A DNA stretch of 64,000 nucleotides from Lacrimispora sp. BS-2. GTDB taxonomy: Bacteria; Bacillota; Clostridia; Lachnospirales; Lachnospiraceae. The stretch lies in the NCBI RefSeq assembly GCF_040207125.1, contig NZ_CP157940.1, positions 2,170,001 to 2,234,000 on the forward strand, read 5' to 3'. Below the pieces are notes generated by a model. That model had not been told where the DNA came from, made no database searches, and saw nothing but the letters and a program-made list of their open reading frames with translations. Positions 17,985 to 26,255 of the stretch are shown here, in pieces; the stretch's first letter is position 1, and each line of letters begins with the position of its first letter. Both the position numbers and the translations under genes were made by a program.

Positions 17985-19817
17985 TTAATCATCCAGATCC
18001 AGGAACTCAAAGTCGTCTTCATCCTTGGCAGGCTCTTCTGCTTCCTTAAAGCCTTCCGGCTCCCTATAGCCCGGCCTTTGTCCGCCTTTTCCCTTTGGTT
18101 TCCCGGAATGGCCTTCCACAGAAGATGTCAGGTCCCGTTCTAATTCTTCCAAACTGGCTTCCTCGATGAAATCATCCTCGTCACGGATTTCTGATTCTGC
18201 CTCATCATCGTAATCAGGCTCGTCCACATATTCTTCCTGGTATTCCGGATCCAGTCCGGTTCTTAAGTTTTGTCTGTCAAATTCTTCCCTGCTGTATCTT
18301 TTGATCTTGCTTGTAGGGATTTCTTCCTCCGGCTCATCCCACAGTCTGTCATCTGCCGGTTTTGGTTCCTTTCCTTTACCGGAGCTGTCCCTGCCTGGCC
18401 GGATCGGGCCTGATCCGTTTCCTTTTCTTACAAGGACGATCACAGCAACCAGCAGGCCAAGGGCCGCGACGCTCACTGCAATTAAAATGTAGAACTGCCT
18501 GTAGTAATCCCTGGTCAGCCGGTCGTATGTGTTTGCCATTTCCACATACTTACTATTGGAAACCCCGGAAGCATAGTATTTTTGAATGGTCTTTTCAGTA
18601 AGATCATAACGGTAGAAACTCTTTTCTCCGTTCCAGTTCATTGCATAGAACAGGCAATATTGAGGCTCAGCCTCTGAGTCTTCCACCCAGCCGGTCACCC
18701 GCGCGCCGTCAATATCGGCCTGCCGTTCACGGAAGCCTTCCGGCACAACCGTATCCTTGTCAAGAGGAATGATGACAATGGCCTTTGCAATGGTCTCTAC
18801 CTGTACGAACTGGGCCCAGGAATCAGAGCCCTCATTATAAATGTAGAATCCGCCATTTCCTCCTGAATCCTTTAAATAAAGGAGAAGCAGGTCTTTTTCC
18901 AGTCCTTTTCCAGCCATGACTTCTGTTCCTTTATAGGAATAAGTCTGAGACTCAAAGCCTTCCGGAAGCGCTGCTTCATCAAAGGATGAAGCAATGCTGT
19001 ATTCCGTTCCGTTTATGGTCACCGCTGCCTCGCCGAATTCGGCCTCAGAAGTTTCTGTACTTCCTCCTGTGGCAGGGACTGTTTCTCCACCCTCTGCCTT
19101 TTTAACCTGAATGGTATAATTCTTAACGGTCTGCCCATCCTCTGCAGTTACCTTGACAACCACCTGGTTTTCTCCGGCCTTTAAGCCCTTTTCTCCCTGA
19201 AGAGTTACATGGGCGCCGGCATTGGCTGCCACCGCATTGACTACCAGGTCCACTGTGTTTGCGTCAACCTCTGCCGTATAGCTGTCAACAGCCGCAGAAA
19301 ATGCCGGAGTCAGGGTCCCTGGAGAAATTTTTAATGATTTCAGTGTTGCATCTTTTGAATATGTGGCAGGAGAGGTGACCTTAACCGATGAGCTCCCCTG
19401 CTTGCTGAGTGAAACCGCCTGGGAATCCACATCATAGATTTCCTGGGAAGTTATGCTGATCTGGGTATTTCCCGCCTGCAGAGCCTTAAACTTCAAGGTA
19501 AAACTAAAGGCCTTCTGATTGGCGGAATCCATGGTTCCTAAAACCTTAATAGCCCCTGCGCCGCCATTTGCATTGGTTCCCCCGACAAACTCCAAAATAT
19601 TCGGATCATAAGCCAGCATGATCTCCGCCGTACCCAGGGCGCTGTCACTGGTCACTTTCATGTTTACGGTTACTTCGTTCCCCACCATGACCGATGGGTC
19701 AGAAAACGCGATCTTGGCATCTGCGGCCCAGGATACCAGCCGTCCGGCAGGACAGGATATGGCAATCACACAGACCAGCATAATACCAGCCGTCAGTTTT
19801 TTTAGTTTCCTATTCAT
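17985..19817 (-). CDS. Membrane-anchored cohesin-domain protein
   Basis: The 610-residue protein begins with a signal sequence (residues 1-32, ending SWAA), followed by a cohesin domain (about 33-150; IAFSDPSVMVGNEVTVNMKV, LGTAEIMLAYDPNILEFVGG), then a cadherin-like beta-sandwich module (about 155-240; SLKISPGTLTPAFSAAVDSY), a folded middle region of unknown type, one membrane segment (about 440-462) and an acidic, basic-patch cytoplasmic tail ending DFEFLDLDD. Cohesins bind dockerins in a Ca2+-dependent way. The gene 24 bp upstream encodes a dockerin on a wall hydrolase, so this is probably its anchor at the membrane. There is no SLH or sortase signal. The long cytoplasmic tail could pass a signal or bind a partner; that is inference. 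Confidence 0.85.
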   Translation of the reverse strand: MNRKLKKLTAGIMLVCVIAISCPAGRLVSWAADAKIAFSDPSVMVGNEVTVNMKVTSDSALGTAEIMLAYDPNILEFVGGTNANGGAGAIKVLGTMDSANQKAFSFTLKFKALQAGNTQISITSQEIYDVDSQAVSLSKQGSSSVKVTSPATYSKDATLKSLKISPGTLTPAFSAAVDSYTAEVDANTVDLVVNAVAANAGAHVTLQGEKGLKAGENQVVVKVTAEDGQTVKNYTIQVKKAEGGETVPATGGSTETSEAEFGEAAVTINGTEYSIASSFDEAALPEGFESQTYSYKGTEVMAGKGLEKDLLLLYLKDSGGNGGFYIYNEGSDSWAQFVQVETIAKAIVIIPLDKDTVVPEGFRERQADIDGARVTGWVEDSEAEPQYCLFYAMNWNGEKSFYRYDLTEKTIQKYYASGVSNSKYVEMANTYDRLTRDYYRQFYILIAVSVAALGLLVAVIVLVRKGNGSGPIRPGRDSSGKGKEPKPADDRLWDEPEEEIPTSKIKRYSREEFDRQNLRTGLDPEYQEEYVDEPDYDDEAESEIRDEDDFIEEASLEELERDLTSSVEGHSGKPKGKGGQRPGYREPEGFKEAEEPAKDEDDFEFLDLDD

Positions 19818-19841
19818 ATTGTCTCCTATTTCTGTTGGACT

Positions 19842-22166
19842 TTAAAGTCCGAGGATTTTTTTCTGCAAAAGCAGAAGATCCTGTGAATTCACCTTGCCGT
19901 CTCCATTTAAATCAGCTGCCAGCTTGCCCTTCTCAGATATGGTTTCCAAATTCAGAAGGTAACGCTGAAGCTTCAGAACATCCAGGCTGTTTATTTTTCC
20001 GTCCCCATTAATATCTCCTTTTGCACTGGAGGAGGACTGGCCGTCGGCAGGAGCCTGGGTCTGCTGCGGACTGCCTGTGACAGCTTCGGTCACCTTAATG
20101 TCCGTTCCAGGTCCCTGGGCTATGACTCCTGTAGAAGTCTGAACGGAAATGCTCGTGGAACCATTGGGAGCTATGGTCACATTGCTCCCACCCGGTGTTC
20201 CTGCATTATCCGTACCGGAAGGCTTGGATACTCCCGGGCCGATGCTGCCGCCAGGGCCGGAAGAGGCATTGCCTCCGGAACCGGAAGAAGGATTGCCACC
20301 GGAGCCTGTTCCTGTACCAACGCCTGAGGTATAAGTAGGACCGTTGTTCTGGCGCACTACATGAAGGACGTATTCCCTGACACTTCCATTTTGGGCAGTA
20401 ACTGCCACCTTGATATCATTATTACCGCTTGAAAGCGATATAGTCCCTGTTCCTTTGACAGAAGCCAAAGAACTGAGGGCAGTTGCATACACGTTAATGC
20501 TTGATACTGCGGGATCCACAATTAAGTTGTATTCAAGGGTATCACGGCTAAAGGTAGGAGTCATGGAAAATCCCTCCACACTTAAGCCAGACAGCTTATT
20601 GTTTGGATTGCCGTCGCCCGTAGGCTGGCTGCAGGCGTTGTCAGGCATGTTATTATAAACCGGTATCTTAAACTCAAGCTCTGTCTGTTTCATATCACTG
20701 TTATAGGCCTTTGAATAAACAGCACCCTCTGATGCAGCTCCCTGCACATTGGTCATATACTGGTGTTTATATAAATTAGACCCCTGTACATTAAACTTCT
20801 TCAGATAAAAGGTATCCTGCCCAACTTTTACATAGTTATTACCATAATAGAACGCTCCGCCTAAAATTGATTTTTCAGGAGAATTCCATGGCCTTTCATA
20901 ATTGCCTGACTGGGACGCCCACCATAAGCCTCTTTGCACCGCGGTCATATTTCCGGATTGATATGCTTCTATATTAAAAAAATTATAATATCCTTCATAA
21001 CCGGATTCTTTACCTGAAATGCTTTTGCCTGATCCGGAAGATCCCTGCTCCTGAATGATCATGGCAGCAAGGACATAAGGGTTTACTCCTGACTGGGAAG
21101 CCGCATTCATGATCATGTTCACATAGGCACTGTTGCCTGTTACCGATCCAGTGATATTAGTATTGGATGAGGATGGTCCTGTCAGGCTGGCACCTGGCCC
21201 GTATTCCATGACAACGGGAAGGTTTTTAGGGGTTATGGAAGCCTGCGGCCCTTCCAGGCTGGCCTTTCCTGAATCGGTTTCCGATGCTGCCCCTGTACCG
21301 GGGTTAATAGCCGCACCCGGCCCAATGACAGCTCCTGGCCCTGTGACGGTGCCGCCGGAAGAACTGTCCGTATTTCCCGGGTTACTGCTTCCGCCGGAAG
21401 ATTCTCCGGATAAAAACGTACCCTTTACCATGGTCTTTAAGCCTTCTGCCGTATGCTTATTACTGTCATAGGTGTGGGTCATAAATTGGAATACATTGGT
21501 CTCATCAAGGAAATTTCTGGGATCCATATAATATCTTACAATATCCCCTGAAGCTGTGACCCAACTGCTTCCGTCATATCCGATCCATGTACTGGTGTCC
21601 CAGTTATAAGCGCCATCTACCGTAGATTTCCAGGATGACAGACTGTTGGTGTGGACCAAGGTCTTTCCTACCTGGCTTTCTTCCTTAACGGCTGTGTTCC
21701 AGTCCAGGTTTGTATGCTGGGCGCGGAATACCCACTTGGGATACTGGGCATGCAGCGTACGAAGCTTTACCTTATAGCTTTCCGGAAACCCTTCCGCAGT
21801 AAGCCGGGACTCAAAATCCGCATTATTGGTATAGGTGGCTGGAAACTTAAGATAGCTTTTGGAAACATATCCGGTAACTGCCTGGCCGCCGGAACCGGAT
21901 ACCCGGATCTGATACCAGAGCGCTCCATCCGAAGCGTTTTTTTCATCGATCACTGTTACCGATGCTCCATTTGTTAATTTTGTAACGACTGAATAGGTCG
22001 TACCCGGGCCGCTTCTCACATTCAATGTGGTGGCATTTACCGTTGCAGCCTTTTCCGTATAAGCATAAGCATTTATGTATGGCGAAACCGCTCCCATATA
22101 AGAGTCCATCACCAGGACGCTGGCCAGAATGACGGCCATCTTACGAGCTTTTTTATACTTTTTCAT
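19842..22166 (-). CDS. Dockerin-bearing glucosaminidase-type peptidoglycan hydrolase
   Basis: The 774-residue secreted protein shows, in order: a signal peptide (about 1-36), an SH3b wall-binding domain (about 40-108; TTLNVRSGPGTTYSVVTKL), a Trp-rich N-terminal module (about 115-245), a Ser/Gly/Pro linker, a glucosaminidase domain (about 345-500; VNPYVLAAMIIQEQGSSGSG, with a likely catalytic Glu), a cadherin-like module, a second low-complexity linker and a C-terminal type I dockerin with two Ca2+ loops (DINGDGKINSLD and DLNGDGKVNSQD). It should cut the glycan strands of peptidoglycan. It is cotranscribed with the cohesin protein, which suggests tethering rather than a cellulosome. The promoter is consensus. 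Confidence 0.9.
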   Translation of the reverse strand: MKKYKKARKMAVILASVLVMDSYMGAVSPYINAYAYTEKAATVNATTLNVRSGPGTTYSVVTKLTNGASVTVIDEKNASDGALWYQIRVSGSGGQAVTGYVSKSYLKFPATYTNNADFESRLTAEGFPESYKVKLRTLHAQYPKWVFRAQHTNLDWNTAVKEESQVGKTLVHTNSLSSWKSTVDGAYNWDTSTWIGYDGSSWVTASGDIVRYYMDPRNFLDETNVFQFMTHTYDSNKHTAEGLKTMVKGTFLSGESSGGSSNPGNTDSSSGGTVTGPGAVIGPGAAINPGTGAASETDSGKASLEGPQASITPKNLPVVMEYGPGASLTGPSSSNTNITGSVTGNSAYVNMIMNAASQSGVNPYVLAAMIIQEQGSSGSGKSISGKESGYEGYYNFFNIEAYQSGNMTAVQRGLWWASQSGNYERPWNSPEKSILGGAFYYGNNYVKVGQDTFYLKKFNVQGSNLYKHQYMTNVQGAASEGAVYSKAYNSDMKQTELEFKIPVYNNMPDNACSQPTGDGNPNNKLSGLSVEGFSMTPTFSRDTLEYNLIVDPAVSSINVYATALSSLASVKGTGTISLSSGNNDIKVAVTAQNGSVREYVLHVVRQNNGPTYTSGVGTGTGSGGNPSSGSGGNASSGPGGSIGPGVSKPSGTDNAGTPGGSNVTIAPNGSTSISVQTSTGVIAQGPGTDIKVTEAVTGSPQQTQAPADGQSSSSAKGDINGDGKINSLDVLKLQRYLLNLETISEKGKLAADLNGDGKVNSQDLLLLQKKILGL

Positions 22167-22234
22167 CTGTTTCTCCCAATAAGTCCTCTTGAATTTTATA
22201 AATTTCCAATTATATGTAAATGATACATTTATTT

Positions 22235-22264
22235 ATTATAATGACAAATGATACCATGTGTCAA
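22235..22264 (-). promoter_or_regulatory. Sigma-A promoter of the dockerin-cohesin operon
   Basis: TTGACA (22259-22264) and TATAAT (22235-22240) are both perfect consensus hexamers on the minus strand, spaced by 18 bp. The start codon lies about 65 bp further on. The region repeats ATGATAC on both sides of the -10, which may matter for regulation. Confidence 0.85.
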
Positions 22265-22323
22265 CTGAATCAGCTAAAGTTCAGACAAATGGAAATATTT
22301 GTAAGAAAATCTTTAGACTTATG

Positions 22324-22357
22324 AAAAAAAGGCCTCCCAAAATCGGGAAACCTTTTT
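22324..22357 (-). terminator. Rho-independent terminator of the decarboxylase operon
   Basis: Nine bp after the oadA stop, AAAGGTTTCCC pairs with GGGAGGCCTTT, and the 3' arm runs into seven T residues on the minus strand. It closes the five-gene decarboxylase unit. Confidence 0.85.
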
Positions 22358-22365
22358 GATGAATA

Positions 22366-23778
22366 TTATACGGGATAAGCCTTATTTTCCTTATCTGCCA
22401 GAGCAGAATCCACGCCGGTCTGCTGTGCGGCCCGGTACTGGAAGAATTCCTTGGCAACCGTCGGAAACAGTGCGTAGGAAAGTACATCTTCATCCTGCTG
22501 CTTCCACTGTGCGCATTCTTTCTCAAACTGAGGAAGCTGGGGCGGAATCAAATCAGCCGGGCGGCAGGTGATCGGCGTCTCATCGCCGATGATCTTCTTC
22601 TGGACTTCCGCGTTAAATGGTTTCACCGTCTGTCCGAACTCGCCCATGAAAATCTTCTTTGTCTCTTTTGTTACCATCTTATACCGTTCACCGCTAATGA
22701 CATTTAAAACAGCCTGGGTACCCACGATCTGGGAAGACGGAGTAACAAGAGGCGGTTCTCCAAAGTCTTTCCGTACCTTTGGAATTTCCCGCAGTACTTC
22801 CATATACTTGTCTTCCTGACCGGCTTCCTTTAACTGGCTCACCAGGTTGGAAAGCATGCCGCCGGGCACCTGATACTGAAGAGTCTTGATGTCCACGCCA
22901 AGTACTTTTGGATTTAAGCGGCCGCTCTTTAATGCTTCCTCTCTGATGGGCTGGAAGTATGCGCAGATTTCCGCCAACAGGTTCTGATCGTAACCCGTAT
23001 CATAGGCCGTGCCGCGGAAGGTCTCAACCATGACCTCAGTAGCCGGCTGGCTGGTTCCAAGGGCAAGAGGTGACATAGCGGTATCAATGATATCACAGCC
23101 TGCTTCAACCGCCTTTAAATAGGTCATGGAAGCAACGCCGGAAGTGTAGTGGGTGTGTAAATCTATAGGAAGCTTTGTAGATTCCTTTAACGCCCTTACC
23201 AGCTCATCAGCCTTGTACGGTGTTAAAAGGCCTGCCATGTCCTTGATGCAGATGGAATCAGCCCCCATATCCTCGATCCTCTTTGCAATGTCCTTCCAGT
23301 AATCCAGGGTATAAGCTTCTCCCAGGGTATAGCTTAAAGCAACCTGTGCATGGCCTTTTTCTTTATTGCACGCAGTTACCGCAGTCTGTAAGTTGCGCAG
23401 ATCGTTAAAGCAATCAAAAATCCGGATAATATCAATGCCGTTGGCCAGGGATTTCTGGACAAAATACTCTACCACATCATCGGAATAATGGTTATAGCCC
23501 AGGATATTCTGTCCCCGGAACAACATCTGCAGCTTTGTATTCTTAAATCCATCCCTTAATTTTCTCAGCCTCATCCAGGGATCTTCCTTTAAGAAACGCA
23601 GGCATGCGTCAAAGGTTGCACCGCCCCAGCATTCTACTGCATGATAACCAACCTGATCCATCTTCCCGATGACGGGAAGCATCTGCTCGGTTGTCATTCT
23701 CGTAGCAAACAAAGACTGATGAGCGTCACGAAGGACTGTCTCTACAATCTTAACCGGCTTTTTCTCTATTTCTGCCAT
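22366..23778 (-). CDS. oadA: Oxaloacetate decarboxylase alpha-type carboxyltransferase subunit (no biotin domain)
   Basis: This subunit moves CO2 from oxaloacetate (or pyruvate in the reverse sense) to biotin on a carrier protein. The 470-residue product has the HMGL-like TIM barrel (ETVLRDAHQSLFATRMTTEQ; ECWGGATFDACLRFLKEDPW; the metal-binding HTH in DLHTHYTSG) and the post-barrel PYC/OADA region, but ends before any AMKM biotinyl domain. That domain is encoded separately three genes upstream. It is the last gene of the cluster and lies 67 bp after the beta subunit. The 5S subunit of transcarboxylase and pyruvate carboxylase subunit B are alternatives; the OadB neighbour favours the Na+ pump. 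Confidence 0.93.
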   Translation of the reverse strand: MAEIEKKPVKIVETVLRDAHQSLFATRMTTEQMLPVIGKMDQVGYHAVECWGGATFDACLRFLKEDPWMRLRKLRDGFKNTKLQMLFRGQNILGYNHYSDDVVEYFVQKSLANGIDIIRIFDCFNDLRNLQTAVTACNKEKGHAQVALSYTLGEAYTLDYWKDIAKRIEDMGADSICIKDMAGLLTPYKADELVRALKESTKLPIDLHTHYTSGVASMTYLKAVEAGCDIIDTAMSPLALGTSQPATEVMVETFRGTAYDTGYDQNLLAEICAYFQPIREEALKSGRLNPKVLGVDIKTLQYQVPGGMLSNLVSQLKEAGQEDKYMEVLREIPKVRKDFGEPPLVTPSSQIVGTQAVLNVISGERYKMVTKETKKIFMGEFGQTVKPFNAEVQKKIIGDETPITCRPADLIPPQLPQFEKECAQWKQQDEDVLSYALFPTVAKEFFQYRAAQQTGVDSALADKENKAYPV

Positions 23779-23845
23779 TGTCTTACCTCCATGTTTGTCA
23801 ATTCTTCTGATTGCAGGAAAGGCTTAAAGCCTTTCCATGTGAAAG

Positions 23846-24994
23846 TTATCTTACTCCGAATATTGCCATAAATGTACCGGCCGCAACTGCTGTGCCGATA
23901 ACACCTGCCACGTTTGGTCCCATGGCATGCATCAGCAGGAAGTTGGTAGGATCTGCCTCAGCGCCCACCTTCTGGGATACACGGGCTGACATAGGAACCG
24001 CAGATACACCTGCGGAGCCGATGAGGGGATTTACCTTGCCGCCTGTAACCTTGCACATCAGCTTGCCAAACAATACACCGGCAGCCGTTCCTACTGCAAA
24101 AGCCACCAGGCCTAAAACAACGATCTTAATGGTACTTAAGTTTAAGAATGCTTCCGCACTAGTCGTAGCACCTACGGAAGTACCTAGCAGAATTACCACG
24201 ATATACATCATGGCATTGCCTGCAGTTTCCGTCAGCTGCTTCACCACGCCGGATTCTTTAAATAAGTTTCCAAGCATCAGCATGCCCACCAGGGGAGCTG
24301 TTGTAGGAAGAATGAAACATACCACCGTTGTTACGATGATCGGGAATAAGATCCTCTCAAGCCTTGATACAGGACGAAGCTGCTCCATCCGGATCTTTCT
24401 CTCTTTTTCCGTGGTCAGAAGCTTCATGATGGGCGGCTGGATAATGGGAACCAGCGCCATATAGGAATAAGCCGCAACCGCAATGGGGCCCATGAGGGAA
24501 GTCATTCCCAGCTTTCCTGCAAGGAATATGGAAGTCGGTCCGTCAGCCCCTCCGATGATGGAGATGGCAGCAGCAGCCTTATCGTTAAAGCCCATGAAGA
24601 TGGCAAGAAAATACGCAGTATAGATACCAAACTGGGCTGCCGCTCCAAGAAGAAAGCTCTTTGGATTGGCAATCAGGGGCCCAAAATCCGTCATGGCTCC
24701 CACGCCCATGAAAATCAGGGGTGGCAGGATGCCCCATTCATCCAGCTTAAAGAAATAATTCAGCAGTCCGCCTCCGGAGCCATCCGCTCCAGCTTCCTTC
24801 ATAATATCCGGGTAGATATTAACCAACAGCATACCAAAGGAAATCGGCACCAAAAGCAGGGGTTCAAAACCTTTCCTTATAGCCAGATATAAAAATATAA
24901 AGGCTACAAGGATCATGATCATATTTCCTGCGGTCAGGTTAAAAAATGCGGTCTGCTGAAGAAGATTTGTAAATGTATTACTAATATAATCCAT
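23846..24994 (-). CDS. oadB: Na+-translocating decarboxylase beta subunit (OadB/MmdB/GcdB)
   Basis: The beta subunit decarboxylates carboxybiotin and couples this to Na+ export. The 382-residue protein has about ten membrane segments and the diagnostic [19 protein letters not shown] stretch, whose Asp is the key ion-binding residue in the Klebsiella enzyme, and the later [10 protein letters not shown] and [14 protein letters not shown] segments typical of the family. Length is close to the usual 370-430. It lies 56 bp downstream of the biotin carrier gene in the same operon. Confidence 0.96.
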   Translation of the reverse strand: MDYISNTFTNLLQQTAFFNLTAGNMIMILVAFIFLYLAIRKGFEPLLLVPISFGMLLVNIYPDIMKEAGADGSGGGLLNYFFKLDEWGILPPLIFMGVGAMTDFGPLIANPKSFLLGAAAQFGIYTAYFLAIFMGFNDKAAAAISIIGGADGPTSIFLAGKLGMTSLMGPIAVAAYSYMALVPIIQPPIMKLLTTEKERKIRMEQLRPVSRLERILFPIIVTTVVCFILPTTAPLVGMLMLGNLFKESGVVKQLTETAGNAMMYIVVILLGTSVGATTSAEAFLNLSTIKIVVLGLVAFAVGTAAGVLFGKLMCKVTGGKVNPLIGSAGVSAVPMSARVSQKVGAEADPTNFLLMHAMGPNVAGVIGTAVAAGTFMAIFGVR

Positions 24995-25050
24995 GTTAAT
25001 CCCTCCATATTGGATCCGCCCTGTTTGTCTTTACAGCGGATCCTTCCGTA

Positions 25051-25440
25051 CTAGTTTAATGTAGCCAAGGTTGCTCCTGCTTCTACTGAATCGCCGATCG
25101 CTACATTAACACTGGCAACGGTTCCATCGGAAGGTGCTACGATCTCATTCTCCATCTTCATTGCTTCAAGAAGAATCAGCACATCCCCCTGTTTCACCGC
25201 CTGTCCCTGGTTTACCTTAACGCCAAGGATCTTGCCTGGCATAGGAGCTGCTATCTTTAGACCGCCTTCTGAACCGGTGCTTGCTGCCTTCACCGAAGCT
25301 GCCGGTGCTGGGGCTGGCGCAGCGGGAACAGGGACAGGGGCTGATGGCTTATTTGCAGCTGCCAGTACACCTGTGGAAGGGCCTTCTTCTACGGTTACGT
25401 CATAAACATTTCCATTAACTGTAATTGTATAGTTCTTCAT
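25051..25440 (-). CDS. Biotin carboxyl carrier protein of the decarboxylase
   Basis: The 129-residue carrier has a short N-terminal part (MKNYTITVNGNVYDVTVEEG), a flexible Ala/Pro linker (about residues 32-50) and a biotinyl domain with LLEAMKMENEI, in which Lys95 carries biotin. Gamma subunits of methylmalonyl-CoA and glutaconyl-CoA decarboxylases (MmdC, GcdC) and the 1.3S transcarboxylase subunit have this build. It shuttles the carboxyl group from the two carboxyltransferases to the membrane beta subunit. Confidence 0.96.
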   Translation of the reverse strand: MKNYTITVNGNVYDVTVEEGPSTGVLAAANKPSAPVPVPAAPAPAPAASVKAASTGSEGGLKIAAPMPGKILGVKVNQGQAVKQGDVLILLEAMKMENEIVAPSDGTVASVNVAIGDSVEAGATLATLN

Positions 25441-25461
25441 GATGTTAATCCTCCTGATTGT

Positions 25462-26238
25462 TTAAGCTTTTTTCCATTTACCGGCCGGAGCCCGTCTGAT
25501 TGAGCGGACCACAAGGCCACTTGGTGAACTTCCTTCAGATGCTGCAATAGCCGCAGTAATCACTGCTACCAGTTCTAAATCATCTACAAGTTCTTCTTCC
25601 TCTTCTGCTGCAGGGGCAGAAACCACAGGAAGGGACGCAGGGACAGGCTTCTGTGCCTGTGCCTTGCCATTTATCTTATCTTCAAGCTTACCGATATACC
25701 GGAAGCAGCCGATGAGCAGGCTGATAAAAATCAGCACAATAAATACAGTTCCCATTCCCATCAGGGTATTGAACACGGCCTTTTCCATCCGTTCGCCCAG
25801 GGAATATTCCGGTATAAATGCTACACCGGTGATCTTAGTGAGCTTTGAATCCGTTGTAATGGAAAATTCCATATTTCTCTTTTCAAATTCTGCTTTAATT
25901 GTAGCGCTGTACCCATGATCAATGGCCTCTACCTTCACCGTATCACCGATTGATACCAGGGCGCCAAGTTCATTTTTTACATTCTTCCAGGAATCCACGC
26001 CCTCAGCCAGAGCAGCATACTCATCCTGAGACTGCATGTTTTTCTTAAACTCAGGAACCTGACTGTCCTCAAGGCCGGTATACAGTTCCAGGAAGGAACC
26101 GGGAAGCTGCTCCATCTGCATCTGGATCCTGGCATCAATTTCTTCGGCTGTGGTATCGGCTTTGCTGCACGCAGATAATGAAAAGAGGCAGGCTGCCATA
26201 ATAAGTCCCAATGCTACTCGTTTCATATTCAGTTTCAT
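25462..26238 (-). CDS. Lipoprotein-like OadG/delta-type subunit
   Basis: The 258-residue protein begins with a lipoprotein signal (AACLFSLSACSK, lipobox Cys about residue 24), followed by about 110 extracellular residues, one membrane segment (about 152-176; MGMGTVFIVLIFISLLIGCF) and a cytosolic part with a Pro/Ala linker and a C-terminal RRAPAGKWKKA. The membrane segment and RYIGKLED flank match OadG-type small subunits, which hold the soluble and membrane parts together. The extra N-terminal extracellular domain makes it three times the size of Klebsiella OadG, as is common in Clostridia. It starts 17 bp after the carboxyltransferase stop. Confidence 0.8.
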   Translation of the reverse strand: MKLNMKRVALGLIMAACLFSLSACSKADTTAEEIDARIQMQMEQLPGSFLELYTGLEDSQVPEFKKNMQSQDEYAALAEGVDSWKNVKNELGALVSIGDTVKVEAIDHGYSATIKAEFEKRNMEFSITTDSKLTKITGVAFIPEYSLGERMEKAVFNTLMGMGTVFIVLIFISLLIGCFRYIGKLEDKINGKAQAQKPVPASLPVVSAPAAEEEEELVDDLELVAVITAAIAASEGSSPSGLVVRSIRRAPAGKWKKA

Positions 26239-26255
26239 ATACCTGTCACCTCATT

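Noticed and set aside
17985..22166. Part of a cellulosome
   Set aside because: Only one cohesin and one dockerin are present, the dockerin is on a peptidoglycan hydrolase, and no cellulase, carbohydrate-binding module or scaffoldin is seen.
22366..23778. Pyruvate carboxylase subunit B as the name for the carboxyltransferase
   Set aside because: The gene is cotranscribed with an OadB-type Na+ pump, OadG-like subunit and separate biotin carrier, and no biotin carboxylase subunit is nearby.
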